A stretch of 64,000 bases of DNA, from positions 1 to 64,000 of the forward strand of contig CAYGSJ010000009.1 of the NCBI GenBank assembly GCA_964352665.1, in the 5' to 3' direction. The notes under the pieces are model-generated. The model worked only from the letters and a program-made list of their open reading frames with translations, ran no database searches and was not told the DNA's origin. This document shows, one piece after another, positions 9,420-19,100 of this stretch; within the stretch, counting starts at the first letter, position 1, and each line of letters begins with the position of its first letter. This DNA is from UBA1672 sp964352665 (lineage in GTDB: Bacteria; Pseudomonadota; Alphaproteobacteria; Micavibrionales; Micavibrionaceae). The position numbers and the translations under genes were made by a program.

Positions 9420-10097
9420 TTATAATTCCATAGATATCTTAGCGGCGTCCTTGACTTCACCTGAATTAAGACGAGAGGATAAATCCTTGACCTTTTCACC
9501 TGAGCGTTTAACATTTTCACGCTCCGCAACCATGTACCAAGCTAATGCTTTTTTGAGGTTTTGTGAAGTCCCTAAACCCTTTTCTTCTAATTTTCCTAAA
9601 CACATAGCAGCCCTGTAATACTGGGCATCATAAGCTTTTTGGCACAATTTCGAGGCTTTGTCGTAATGACCCTGCTTTGTCAAAATATCGGCCAATTCAT
9701 AATAAGCACGCGGATAGCCCTTATCACCAGAAGTTTGATAGAAATTTTTTGCCTTTTCTACATCTTTTTTAACACCTAGACCTTTTGCATAAAGGCGGCC
9801 CCTTTCAAATAAAGCATTTGGCTCTCTTCTACCCTTAACTTCCTGTAAAAGATTGCGTGCAGTATTTAGTTCCCCGGACGTAGAATCTTTTTTCCTTAGG
9901 TAAACCATCGCTAACTCATATTTAGCCTCATCAATACCCAAATCAGCTAAGGGCTGTAAATGATGAACTGCCATATCATATTCGCCAGCACGACGTGCTT
10001 CTTTTCCCACCTCCAAGTCAGCGTGCGAGTTTGCACATGCTGCCAAAAAAAGAAATAGAACCACTGTTATAATATTATATTTTTTACTCTGTAACAT
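9420..10097 (-). CDS. algK: TPR/Sel1 lipoprotein AlgK, short form
   Basis: Outer-membrane lipoprotein scaffold that helps localise AlgE. I chose the ATG at 10097 because it opens a clean lipoprotein signal (hydrophobic run, then LAAC lipobox); a TTG start 19 codons upstream would bury the signal and overlap algA. The mature part has Sel1/TPR-like alpha-helical repeats (for example ALFERGRLYAKGLGVKKD and AMCLGKLEEKGLG). The protein is 225 aa, about half of Pseudomonas AlgK (about 475 aa), so several repeats seem to be missing. It starts 1 nt after the algA stop and ends 2 nt before algE, consistent with tight coupling. Confidence 0.8.
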   Translation of the reverse strand: MLQSKKYNIITVVLFLFLAACANSHADLEVGKEARRAGEYDMAVHHLQPLADLGIDEAKYELAMVYLRKKDSTSGELNTARNLLQEVKGRREPNALFERGRLYAKGLGVKKDVEKAKNFYQTSGDKGYPRAYYELADILTKQGHYDKASKLCQKAYDAQYYRAAMCLGKLEEKGLGTSQNLKKALAWYMVAERENVKRSGEKVKDLSSRLNSGEVKDAAKISMEL

Positions 10098-10098
10098 G

Positions 10099-11235
10099 TT
10101 AACCACTCTGTAATAAGTCTTGCGATTTTTGCTCTTGTACCTCTGGATAACCATCGCTTTTCAAAAAATTAACCAAAGCCTTCATAACGTCACTATTGTT
10201 TTTATCTGCAATCAAAATTGCATCTTCTGTTTCAATAACCACGATATTCTCAAGTCCAGCACAAGCAATGAGCTGCTTTTTTGACTGGACCAAACAATTT
10301 TTAGTGCTGTGATAGACAACACGCCCCTTTGTAACATTACCATTTTCATCTTTATTCTGAATTTCCCACAAACTTTCCCAAGACCCAATATCTGACCATT
10401 TTGGCTCACAAGGCACAACAGCGACTTTGGTGCTTTTCTCCATAATTGCCTTGTCAAATGGTTGTTTTTGTATCTCTGCGTAGATCTTAGAATTCGGGGA
10501 CGCAGGATCTGTAGAGTCTGCCATCGCTTTTACCACCACAGAATGAACATTTTTGCTATGCGTTTTAAATTCTTCTAATACAGTGTCAACGCTAAACAGA
10601 AACATACCGCTATTCCAAAAATAGTCTCCGCTGTCTAAATAGGATTGTGCAGTTTCTCTATCAGGCTTTTCAACAAACGAATCCGTCGCATAAACTTCAT
10701 TTTCGTAAATGTTTGCACCTTTTTTAATGTACCCATAGCCAGTTTCAGGGCGTGTTGGTTGAATACCGTATGTAACTAAATATCCCTCTGAAGAAGCTTT
10801 TAAAGCATATTTGAGCGCCGTTTTCATGCTTTCCAAATCACCGATATAATGATCTGCAGGCAAAATCCACATGACAACGTTACTTCCAAAAACATCTTTG
10901 ACATACTGCGCAGCAAAGGCAACTGCTGCAGCTGTGTCTCGGGCGGAGGGCTCGCACAAAACATGGCTACTAATTTTGGAGTCTGGATAAAGTTCGGCTA
11001 TTTGTTCAAGTACACGGCCTTTAAGGTCAGCCAAGGTTACTGTTATTAAATTCTCTATGGAAGAACCAGATATTTCGATGGCCCTAGTAATTGTATCTTG
11101 CAACAGAGACCTCTCTCCGAGCAATTTTAAGAACTGCTTCGGATTATTTTCACGACTTTCCGGCCATAAACGCGTCCCCGATCCACCGCATAATATGACA
11201 GGAACGACCTTTATATCGTTATCGAAAGAACTCAT
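10099..11235 (-). CDS. algA: Mannose-1-phosphate guanylyltransferase (AlgA GMP domain only)
   Basis: Makes GDP-mannose from GTP and mannose-1-phosphate. The nucleotidyltransferase signature GGSGTRLWP is followed by NPKQFL. ILPADHYIG and FVEKPD are typical for this family, and the beta-helix end of the GMP domain closes the protein. Pseudomonas AlgA (about 481 aa) carries a C-terminal phosphomannose isomerase cupin; this protein (378 aa) stops before it. The PMI-like cupin is a separate gene at 12565. ATG at 11235 is preferred over a GTG three codons upstream. It is the second gene of the operon, 51-60 nt after alg44. Confidence 0.9.
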   Translation of the reverse strand: MSSFDNDIKVVPVILCGGSGTRLWPESRENNPKQFLKLLGERSLLQDTITRAIEISGSSIENLITVTLADLKGRVLEQIAELYPDSKISSHVLCEPSARDTAAAVAFAAQYVKDVFGSNVVMWILPADHYIGDLESMKTALKYALKASSEGYLVTYGIQPTRPETGYGYIKKGANIYENEVYATDSFVEKPDRETAQSYLDSGDYFWNSGMFLFSVDTVLEEFKTHSKNVHSVVVKAMADSTDPASPNSKIYAEIQKQPFDKAIMEKSTKVAVVPCEPKWSDIGSWESLWEIQNKDENGNVTKGRVVYHSTKNCLVQSKKQLIACAGLENIVVIETEDAILIADKNNSDVMKALVNFLKSDGYPEVQEQKSQDLLQSG

Positions 11236-11295
11236 AACACTCACTCTAAAATAATGTGCTGGAACCTGATTCTCAGCCTATGTCTCAAAGACACT

Positions 11296-12327
11296 CTATT
11301 TAATTTCAAATACAACCTTTGCAGGGCGACCAACAAGATCAATCGGTAATTTTTGATCAGGAACAATACGTACTTGTACCATTCGTGGGCCATAATACTC
11401 ACTATATGCGCCGTCTGTTTTGATAGATGCAACTTTTCCAGGTATTTCTATTTTTGTACCGGCAATCCCAATTTTTACGGGGTTATCCAAGCTTAAACGA
11501 CTTGCCTCGGATGGCTTAATAGTTGATACAATCCAAGGGCTGCTTTCCTTGGGAACCAAAGAAACCAGAGTATCACCTGGTATTACAAGCTCTCCATCTT
11601 GTCTATGAATTTCTGTTACGATACAGTCACATGGACTTTTTATATCGTTTCCATTGACGGATCCAAGTTCCTGTCGATTTTCCACCTCTCTCATGTCAGG
11701 CGCTATTTTAGAGATAAACACCCCCTGCTCTGCTGTACGAACCTGTATTTCCGCACCCTCTACAACTGCATTATTAGACTTTAATACAAACAGGCTGTCA
11801 TAAATATTGCCTACAATAAAGGTTAGGGCCATAAGACCAAGTAGGCCAAAAAGAAAAAGTCTAGGGATTTGCTTTTTTACATCTAGTACAGGTATTTCAT
11901 CGGTTGTAGCTCTTTTACGTGTATTTACAAAATTTTCACGGGCAGCAGCATTTAAAAGTGCCCCTGATTTTACAATTTCACCTGCCATATAGGACTTAAT
12001 AACATGATTTAGAAGGGAAATCTGGTCCGGGCCAATATTAACAAACTGACACCCCATTATCCCTTGCTCTATATCACAATAAAGAACCTCTGCTTCAATC
12101 GATACCTCTAAAGAAAATGCAGTAAAAGGTAGAGTCAGCATAACTTTCACAATAGATTTTTCGTCTATTTTAGTTTTAACGCCTTCTACCCCAAATCCTC
12201 CTGAAGACAAATCACGAACCTCGTATTTTTCTCCACTGATTTTTGCCTGAGCAGGTATAGGCAAACGCACAAACTGCCTTTGTGTTTCTGACTCATGTAC
12301 AAGATTTTGTGTGTTGGGCAAATTCAT
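11296..12327 (-). CDS. alg44: c-di-GMP receptor and alginate co-polymerase Alg44
   Basis: Inner-membrane protein that binds cyclic di-GMP and activates the Alg8 synthase. The N-terminal PilZ domain has both signature parts: R17 and R21 in RQFVR, and D39-x-S41-x-x-G44 in DLSSGG. R17/R21 fall at the positions I recall as functional in P. aeruginosa Alg44. A single transmembrane helix (about residues 150-178) leads to a periplasmic HlyD/membrane-fusion-like beta domain. Length 343 aa compared with about 389 in Pseudomonas. It is the first gene of the nine-gene minus-strand operon. Polymer output is therefore expected to be gated post-translationally by c-di-GMP. Confidence 0.9.
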   Translation of the reverse strand: MNLPNTQNLVHESETQRQFVRLPIPAQAKISGEKYEVRDLSSGGFGVEGVKTKIDEKSIVKVMLTLPFTAFSLEVSIEAEVLYCDIEQGIMGCQFVNIGPDQISLLNHVIKSYMAGEIVKSGALLNAAARENFVNTRKRATTDEIPVLDVKKQIPRLFLFGLLGLMALTFIVGNIYDSLFVLKSNNAVVEGAEIQVRTAEQGVFISKIAPDMREVENRQELGSVNGNDIKSPCDCIVTEIHRQDGELVIPGDTLVSLVPKESSPWIVSTIKPSEASRLSLDNPVKIGIAGTKIEIPGKVASIKTDGAYSEYYGPRMVQVRIVPDQKLPIDLVGRPAKVVFEIK

Positions 12328-12391
12328 TGTTTTTTCAACGCCTTCTGCTGCTAAGATCTTCTATTTCAGAATATATGTTTGCCGGAAGTTA

Positions 12392-12418
12392 CTAGATACA
12401 GTAAGAGATTACAAGTTT
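12392..12418 (-). promoter_or_regulatory. Possible ECF-type promoter of the alg44 operon
   Basis: On the minus strand AAACTT, 16 nt, then TCTAG resembles the AlgU/sigma-E pattern GAACTT-N16/17-TCTGA that drives Pseudomonas algD. One mismatch in the -35 core and an imperfect -10 keep this weak. The site is in the 237-nt divergent region between alg44 and the PMI cupin gene. That region also contains an AAACCGGTTT palindrome at 12427-12436. Confidence 0.2.
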
Positions 12419-12564
12419 TTTTAAAGAAACCGGTTTTTTTTATGGAAATCTTTTTTTAGATCGCATATAGTCCACAAATCCTGTCGATAGATTATGACTA
12501 AAATCTGTACTAACGAAGCAAAGTGTATATAAAAAGTAAACTACAAGAGTAAGAGAGATCGGTA

Positions 12565-13062
12565 ATGAGTAACTTAAATACAGCAGCCAAATTAAACGAT
12601 TACATGACTATGGATACTTATGTAATCGGCGAGAAGGGATACCGTCCTTGGGGTATGTATGAAGTCATTGGTGTTGGCACAGATAATAGGGGTGAGGAAT
12701 ATTGTGAAAAGGAAATCACCGTGCATCCCGGACAAATTCTATCGCTTCAATCTCACGAAAATCGTCGTGAAGTATGGACCGTTCGTGAAGGTGTTCTAAA
12801 TGTTATTCTTAATGGAAAGCGCTATACGCTTAAAGCTGGAGAAACCATTGAAATTCCTTTATACGCCATCCATTGCATGGCCAATCCTAGTAGAATGTCC
12901 TCTACAGTAGTGCATGAACGTCAAATCGGCATATGCCGTGAAGAAGATATAATTCGTTATGTTGACGCCTATGGGCGTGCCACAGAAAGCTTTAGCTCTG
13001 ATATTCAAGAAAGTATTGATCTTTATAAGCAGGTTAAAGAAGAAATCACGATCAAAGTGTAG
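12565..13062 (+). CDS. Stand-alone cupin, phosphomannose-isomerase type II-like
   Basis: 165-residue cupin that matches the C-terminal PMI domain of bifunctional AlgA/ManC enzymes (RPWGMYEV near the start, VHPGQILSLQSH, then IPLYAIH). The expected role is fructose-6-phosphate to mannose-6-phosphate, the first step to GDP-mannuronate. However, the metal site is altered: the usual HHHRAEHW reads HENRREVW here, losing two histidines, while the later cupin histidine (AIHCM) remains. Activity as an isomerase is therefore uncertain, and a regulatory or structural cupin is an alternative. The gene is divergent from alg44 and ends at a strong terminator. Confidence 0.65.
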   Translation: MSNLNTAAKLNDYMTMDTYVIGEKGYRPWGMYEVIGVGTDNRGEEYCEKEITVHPGQILSLQSHENRREVWTVREGVLNVILNGKRYTLKAGETIEIPLYAIHCMANPSRMSSTVVHERQIGICREEDIIRYVDAYGRATESFSSDIQESIDLYKQVKEEITIKV

Positions 13063-13087
13063 TTTGGCAAAATACGGAACAAATCAA

Positions 13088-13114
13088 AAAAGCGGCACAA
13101 ATATGCCGCTTTTT
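13088..13114. terminator. Bidirectional hairpin terminator
   Basis: Stem AAAAGCGGCA (13088-13097) pairs with TGCCGCTTTT (13104-13113) around a 6-nt loop, with A-run and T-run flanks. It separates the convergent stops of the PMI-like cupin gene (13062) and the second algX (13119). Confidence 0.85.
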
Positions 13115-13118
13115 GCAT

Positions 13119-14570
13119 TTATTGGGTTATAGGCACCTTGCATATGCGTGCTGAATATTTACCAAGGGGGGTTTTTGTCCTAATTGTAACTGACTTTAGA
13201 GGTTCACTAAGGCCGTCTTTTAGCTCTACATAAAAATTACCATTATTCTCGTCAAAATTTCTTTCACTGCGCTCTATATCAAATATATCCTTTTCGTCTC
13301 CTTCGTGTAGAAACTCAATTTTGAAATCCCGGTGCTCGTCATCTTCTAATTTCATATAAATGTAATAATTATATGAAAAAAGCTTTCTCTCCCCTAGATT
13401 ATCAAAAATTTTGACCTTTTTGGATTTTGACTGGCCATCGGTCATGATAACAGCTTCCTCCGGTTTACAAGCCCCATAAAGAGCAGGTATGACTTCTCTG
13501 AAAGTGCTTTTTTGGTCTAGACCATAGTGAGCGCTAAGCTCCCATATAATCAGTTTTGGCTTTGCTCTATTATAGTGATTACTGAGTATATAATTACCAA
13601 TCGCCCCTCTAAAGGACCCACCAGGTATTGACTTATTATCTATATCTATGGACAAAAACTCCTTTAAATAACCCTCAAAATTAGCATATGAAGGTTCAAG
13701 ACGTGTGCTGTTACTTGTGCCTAGTAAAACTACGTCAGGAATCCCCTTATCTCCAAGTAAGGCTTGTTCCAAATCCTTATGGTTTTCTGGATAAGTGTTA
13801 TATGTAGCCAACAAATACTCCTTTGGAGGTTCTTCACCACAAGCGTCTTTAATAAATTCTAAAAATCTGTCGTTTGCCTGTTGTTTTTCTTCTAGATTAG
13901 CTTTTTCTGTTTTGTATTTTACCTTCTTGAAAGACTTGTAAATCTCATGCGCTTTGATGGCTTTAGCCATTTTTTGGGCCGAATAACGAGCCCCCTTGGC
14001 AGTCCAGTGATTATCACGTTTCAAGAAAAAACCGTTTACGGTATCAACATCAGAGGTATCAGCAATAATGATCCCGGCTCTTTTAAAGCTATCCAAAATG
14101 CTTATATAACCCTTTTTAGCCTCCGGAAAATTATATTGCTTGGCATATGGAGGTAAAATATTTTCACTTCCTACAATACCGCGCGTAGGAATCATGATCA
14201 CTGAAAGCTCGGTGCCATTATATAGAAATGCCTTACGCAGACGTTTAAAAGATTCAACAGACCAATCAGAAAGTTCCAAATCTTGTTTAAAATCCATTTC
14301 AGTACGGAAAATCCATCCATTTTTCCCTGAAACAAGAAACTTAAAGCTGTTATCGTCCCCGTAAGTTTTTTCTTCGCTTAATTTCGAACAAAGCTGAATT
14401 ATAGGCTCTTTCTTAACAGACTCGTCAGTCTTTTGAGATGGCATAAACGGCGCTGTCCACCGCACAAAATGGTCTGCAGACAGAAAAGCTATAGCCAAGA
14501 ATACCACTAAATAGGGAATTATTTTTCTAAACACAGTTTTCTCCAAATATCGCAGGGCAATGACTAGCAT
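13119..14570 (-). CDS. Second AlgX-like acetyltransferase
   Basis: 483 aa, same architecture as the algX at 4268: an N-terminal hydrophobic anchor or signal (residues about 16-33), an SGNH domain with D186/H188 in DNHW and S286 in GTSNS, and a C-terminal beta-rich region. It keeps the AlgX stretch GKNGWIFRTEMDF. It is clearly diverged from the operon copy, so it is not a recent duplicate. Transcribed divergently from algI with a 123-nt gap, so the pair may be co-regulated. It may acetylate a different position or polymer context, or replace AlgX under other conditions. Confidence 0.85.
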   Translation of the reverse strand: MLVIALRYLEKTVFRKIIPYLVVFLAIAFLSADHFVRWTAPFMPSQKTDESVKKEPIIQLCSKLSEEKTYGDDNSFKFLVSGKNGWIFRTEMDFKQDLELSDWSVESFKRLRKAFLYNGTELSVIMIPTRGIVGSENILPPYAKQYNFPEAKKGYISILDSFKRAGIIIADTSDVDTVNGFFLKRDNHWTAKGARYSAQKMAKAIKAHEIYKSFKKVKYKTEKANLEEKQQANDRFLEFIKDACGEEPPKEYLLATYNTYPENHKDLEQALLGDKGIPDVVLLGTSNSTRLEPSYANFEGYLKEFLSIDIDNKSIPGGSFRGAIGNYILSNHYNRAKPKLIIWELSAHYGLDQKSTFREVIPALYGACKPEEAVIMTDGQSKSKKVKIFDNLGERKLFSYNYYIYMKLEDDEHRDFKIEFLHEGDEKDIFDIERSERNFDENNGNFYVELKDGLSEPLKSVTIRTKTPLGKYSARICKVPITQ

Positions 14571-14693
14571 TCTGGTTATTTTAATGCAATCTTCTTTTCA
14601 GTTGTGTATGGAAATTTAATGACATAAAAACTGGATTTTATTTTCCACTCGCTATATACAACTTAAGTTTTTGATTCAAAAAAAGAAGATCTT

Positions 14694-16136
14694 ATGGTTT
14701 TTGCGTCACCGATATTCCTTTTTATGTTTTTGCCGGTTTTTCTGGCAATTTATTATCTCTGCCCGGAACGCTTCAGATCGGCCATTATACTTTTGGGTAG
14801 CTCAATTTTTTATGCTTGGTGGCGTTTAGACTTCTTATTCATGTTGTACGCGATTATTGTCTTTAGCTGGCTTATTGCCCTTGGCATTGAACGTTGGCAA
14901 GATAAGCCTAAAGCTAAATGGTTACTTTACGCGGGCGTAATAGTAAATTTGTTAACTCTTGGCTATTTTAAATATTTCAACTTTGGCATTGAGAATTTCA
15001 TTGCTTTGGTTGAAAAGTTTGATATCCACCTGCCTATGGAATTTGCCCACGTTTTACTTCCTATTGGCGTGTCTTTCTTTGTTTTCCATGCAATTAGTTA
15101 CATCGTTGATGTTTGGCGTAACGATACGCCAGCAACACATAATCTGTTTGATTTTGCTGCTTTTATTACTTTATTTCCTCACCTTATTGCCGGCCCTGTT
15201 TTAAGATATAAGGATCTAGCATGGCAATTTATGAGCCGTACACATAGCGTTGATACCTTTTCAGAGGGTGCATACAGGTTTATGGCTGGATTTGCCAAAA
15301 AAGTCTTAATAGCAGATACAATAGCTCCCTTGGCGGATGCCGCCTTTGCCCTAGAAAATCCAACAATGGCAGATGCATGGTTAGGCACAATTGCTTATAC
15401 ATTGCAGTTATTCTTTGATTTTGCAGGATATAGCGAAATGGCCATTGGCCTTGCTTTAATGATGGGCTTCCGATTTATAGAAAACTTTCAAAACCCCTAT
15501 CTTAGCCGCTCAATCACAGATTTTTGGCGACGTTGGCATATTAGTCTTTCAACATGGTTGCGTGATTATCTCTATATTCCTCTAGGTGGCAGCAGAAAGG
15601 GTAGAGTCCGTACATATATTAACCTAATGATTACTATGGTTTTAGGCGGATTATGGCACGGGGCAAACTGGACGTTCATCATATGGGGAACGTGGCATGG
15701 TGTTATTCTTGCAATTGAACGGATGTTAGGCGTTAAACCCGGCGCCCCTGCCCGCCCCCTTAAATTCATCTTAACCCTACTGATGACACAAATTTTCATC
15801 ATGATTGGCTGGGTATTTTTCCGTGCCCATGATTTAGTCTCAGCATTGGCGTTTATAAGTGCCATGGGGGGATTAAACGGGTTCGGATTGAGCGATACAT
15901 TTGCATGGCAGGTAAAGGGGGCTCATTTAACAGCTATTATTGCAGGAATATTTTTGGTTTATTCTATGCCGTACTTTGAAAGAAACCGCAAACCTGTAGA
16001 ACTATCGAAAGACAGTGTCGCAATGAAAACCCAACCCAATATTGCTATGCAAATTATAGTATGCGGATTTTTTGTGATAGCAGTAACGCGACTTGTGGCG
16101 ATGAGCTATTCCCCGTTTTTATACTTCCAATTTTAA
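14694..16136 (+). CDS. algI: MBOAT O-acyltransferase AlgI
   Basis: 480-residue polytopic inner-membrane protein of the MBOAT family that passes acetyl groups across the membrane to AlgJ/AlgX. The invariant histidine is H322 in GGLWHGANW, the same number I recall as essential in P. aeruginosa AlgI. Other family landmarks are FAGYSEMAIGLA, NFQNPYLSRSITDFWRRWHISLS and LYIPLGGSRKG, cited in part. Start chosen at the ATG after AAGAAG. The stop overlaps the stop of the convergent RTX esterase gene by 4 nt (TTAA). In Pseudomonas algI sits directly before algJ; here it is separated from it. Confidence 0.93.
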   Translation: MVFASPIFLFMFLPVFLAIYYLCPERFRSAIILLGSSIFYAWWRLDFLFMLYAIIVFSWLIALGIERWQDKPKAKWLLYAGVIVNLLTLGYFKYFNFGIENFIALVEKFDIHLPMEFAHVLLPIGVSFFVFHAISYIVDVWRNDTPATHNLFDFAAFITLFPHLIAGPVLRYKDLAWQFMSRTHSVDTFSEGAYRFMAGFAKKVLIADTIAPLADAAFALENPTMADAWLGTIAYTLQLFFDFAGYSEMAIGLALMMGFRFIENFQNPYLSRSITDFWRRWHISLSTWLRDYLYIPLGGSRKGRVRTYINLMITMVLGGLWHGANWTFIIWGTWHGVILAIERMLGVKPGAPARPLKFILTLLMTQIFIMIGWVFFRAHDLVSALAFISAMGGLNGFGLSDTFAWQVKGAHLTAIIAGIFLVYSMPYFERNRKPVELSKDSVAMKTQPNIAMQIIVCGFFVIAVTRLVAMSYSPFLYFQF

Positions 16137-19100
16137 ACAGTCACAAGGTTACCGTTTGTTTCCAGAAGTTCTTCATCTGTCAGACCTGTAACACCTTGTA
16201 ACGTAGCTAATAAGACAAAGTTATCAGCGCCACCGTCAGCATCTACTGAAAGGAAGGAATCTGTCCCGTTATCAGTGATCTGGACAAAATCTGTAATTGC
16301 ATCTGTTGTTGGGTTATAACCTATAAGAATATCTGAAATGTCCAGCACCTCATCATCACCGATGCGGTAGTCCTTTATCGTATCGCCAGCTTCGTTCATA
16401 TTTGTCCATACATAGGTGTCAGTACCGTTGCTGCCCTTTATCGTATCGGCTCCGATACCGCCATAGAGGATATCATCACCGTTATTACCTTCGATATAGT
16501 CGTCGCCGTCACCACCATAAAGGATATCATCACCGTCGCGACCTTTTATTGTGTCATTGCCACCCAAGCCGTAAATAGTGTCGTTGCCAGCGGTGCCGGA
16601 CAAGAAATCATCTCCGGATGTTCCGTAGATACCGGGAGTTGTGGAGTTAAGTGTTAATGACACATTACCGACATCTTCGCCGCCGAGACCATCCTGCACG
16701 GTGTAAGCAAAGCTATCGTCGCCAAAATATCCTGCATCGGGTGTATAAACAAAGCTTCCATTAGATTGAAGTGATACAGAACCATGTGCCGTCGTGATTA
16801 TCGCTGCCACAATATTCAAAGGATCAAGGTCTGGGTCAAAATCAACACCATGCCCATTATCTGCTAAAACGTTACCTGTAATTTGGATATCCTGATCCCC
16901 TATGAAACTGTCATCCACTGCAACAGGCGATGTATTAACAGTTACCTCGTTTAGGGTTATCGACACATCCCCTGTGTCATCTCCACCTTGATCATCTTCA
17001 AGTGTATAAGAAAAGCCATCGGGGCCAAAATAACCGCTGTCTGGTGTATAAGTGAAATCTCCATTGGACTGCAGAACGACCGTTCCATGTGCGGTGAATA
17101 TTGTTTCCGCAACTACATTTAATGGATCACCTTCCGGATCAAAATCAATGCCGTTTCCGTTATCGTCCATAACATTGCCAGTAATGACAATGTCCTGATT
17201 TCCGACAAAATTATCATCACGTGCAATTGGATCATTATTGCCACCGCCGCCACCAAAAAATGTTCCATTCTGATAGAATCCATCGGCAAAAATAATTTTT
17301 TCTATGTCAATAAGGGTGTCAAACCCATCATTGGACTCGTTATCTTCTACAGTTATCCATGTTCCATTAGTAACTGTATAATCGGCGTAATCATTGGTGT
17401 ATAGCACCTCATCAAAACCTGATCCTCCGTATAAGGCATCATCCCCTGCGCCACCTGTTAGCGTATCGTTACCATCCGTCCCAACAACAATATTATCGTT
17501 CGAATTTCCATTAACGACCATTCCCGGGTGATCTTTTAAATCTAATGCTGACAACACATATAACGGATAAGTACCAGGATTATCCAAAACATGGTCAAAT
17601 CCCTGTTCAAGAGCAATAAAGTCCCCTAAACGGTCTCCTATTATTTCACGCTCATCTCCGGCGTAATGCCAAACATCCGTAGCCTTACCTGGATCAACTT
17701 CAGATAACATAGGGAGGTCCTGATAACTTGCTGCCAGATGAATATAGGAATAATTCAGCGCCAACTGTGCCTGCGCATCGCGTATATACACAAGACCATC
17801 CATGGTATCGTCTATAACTTGTTGTGATACGCCATCAAGTTGCGCCGCCACGGGGTTATATCGCCCTGTTTCCATGATATAGATTTCAACATCGTCCCCT
17901 AAACGATCACGTATGTAATTAAAGACGTCTAATGTTGCGTCCATATAGCGGTCTTGGGCAGCTTCTCGCGCTTGAGTGGTTGTCTTTTCACCAATCAAGA
18001 TGGCATCACTTTCCCCTTGCCCCCAAACAAATGTAGGTTTAACTGCCGAACCGGACTCACGAAGTTCAGCAATTTGAACCGCTAGAATCTCAACGGCGCG
18101 AATTAATATTTCTCCTGGTTCACCCTGATCAGGAAACCACCAAACATCGTCCGCGTCAAAATCACTGTTACCATCAACCCGTGTTCCGCCAATGGCAGGC
18201 ATAACATGATACCCAGCTTGATCAAGAAACGGCGTTACAATCAAATCATAATCTGTTTGTGCCTCTAACATGTCTTCCATGCGGGTAATGCCGGAATCAC
18301 TATCTCCGTCAAAAACTCTTAATCCTGCTGCGTTTGATTGACCAAGAATAGAAACCAGTAGAGCCTTTGGTGCATCTGTAATCAAATTATTTGTTATTGA
18401 AAAGTTTCCTGAATCAACATCTTCCAAAACAGCAAGTGTCTGTCCTGCACCACCTCCAAATCCATCTAGGTCAATTTGAATGTGTGTGTCAGTGCCGGCA
18501 TCAACAATCCTGACATATCCGTCTGCCACAGCATTTGAACCTGCATAACCAATTGCATTTAAAATTTCCGCTACGTCAATCACATCTCCCGAGGATCCGG
18601 TTTCAAAATCCAGAATAGTGGATATGTTTGCAGATATAGAACTACCAATGGAACCGCTAAACTTAAAGGTATCTTGACCGTCCCCTCCTGTAAGCAAATC
18701 ATTACCGAGGCCTGTAATAATTAAATCGTCGCCCGTGCCACCATCAACAATATCATTGCCTGTCCCACCTATCAGAACATCGTTCCCGCCTTCACCAAAT
18801 ATGTGGTCGTTACCAAGACTTCCATATAGGATATTTCTTAATTCAGTATGGCCGTGAATTTCGTCATCATAATCGGAACCAAAAATACCTTCTACTGCAT
18901 ATAAAATATCATAGGAACCGTTACCATCATCATAGACAAAAGTAAAAAGACTATCGTCTGTGCCGCTTCCACTGCCTGACCCACCAGAACCGGTAACAGA
19001 CCCGTCCCATGACAAATTATCTTCTATTGAAAATTCTTCAACGCTAATACCAAGTATACGAACCATTTCCTTAGCACCCGAACCACCGGGCCCATCCGAA

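Noticed and set aside
12427..12436. AAACCGGTTT palindrome as a terminator
   Set aside because: It has no loop and lies in a divergent promoter region, so a terminator role is unlikely; operator function is unproven.
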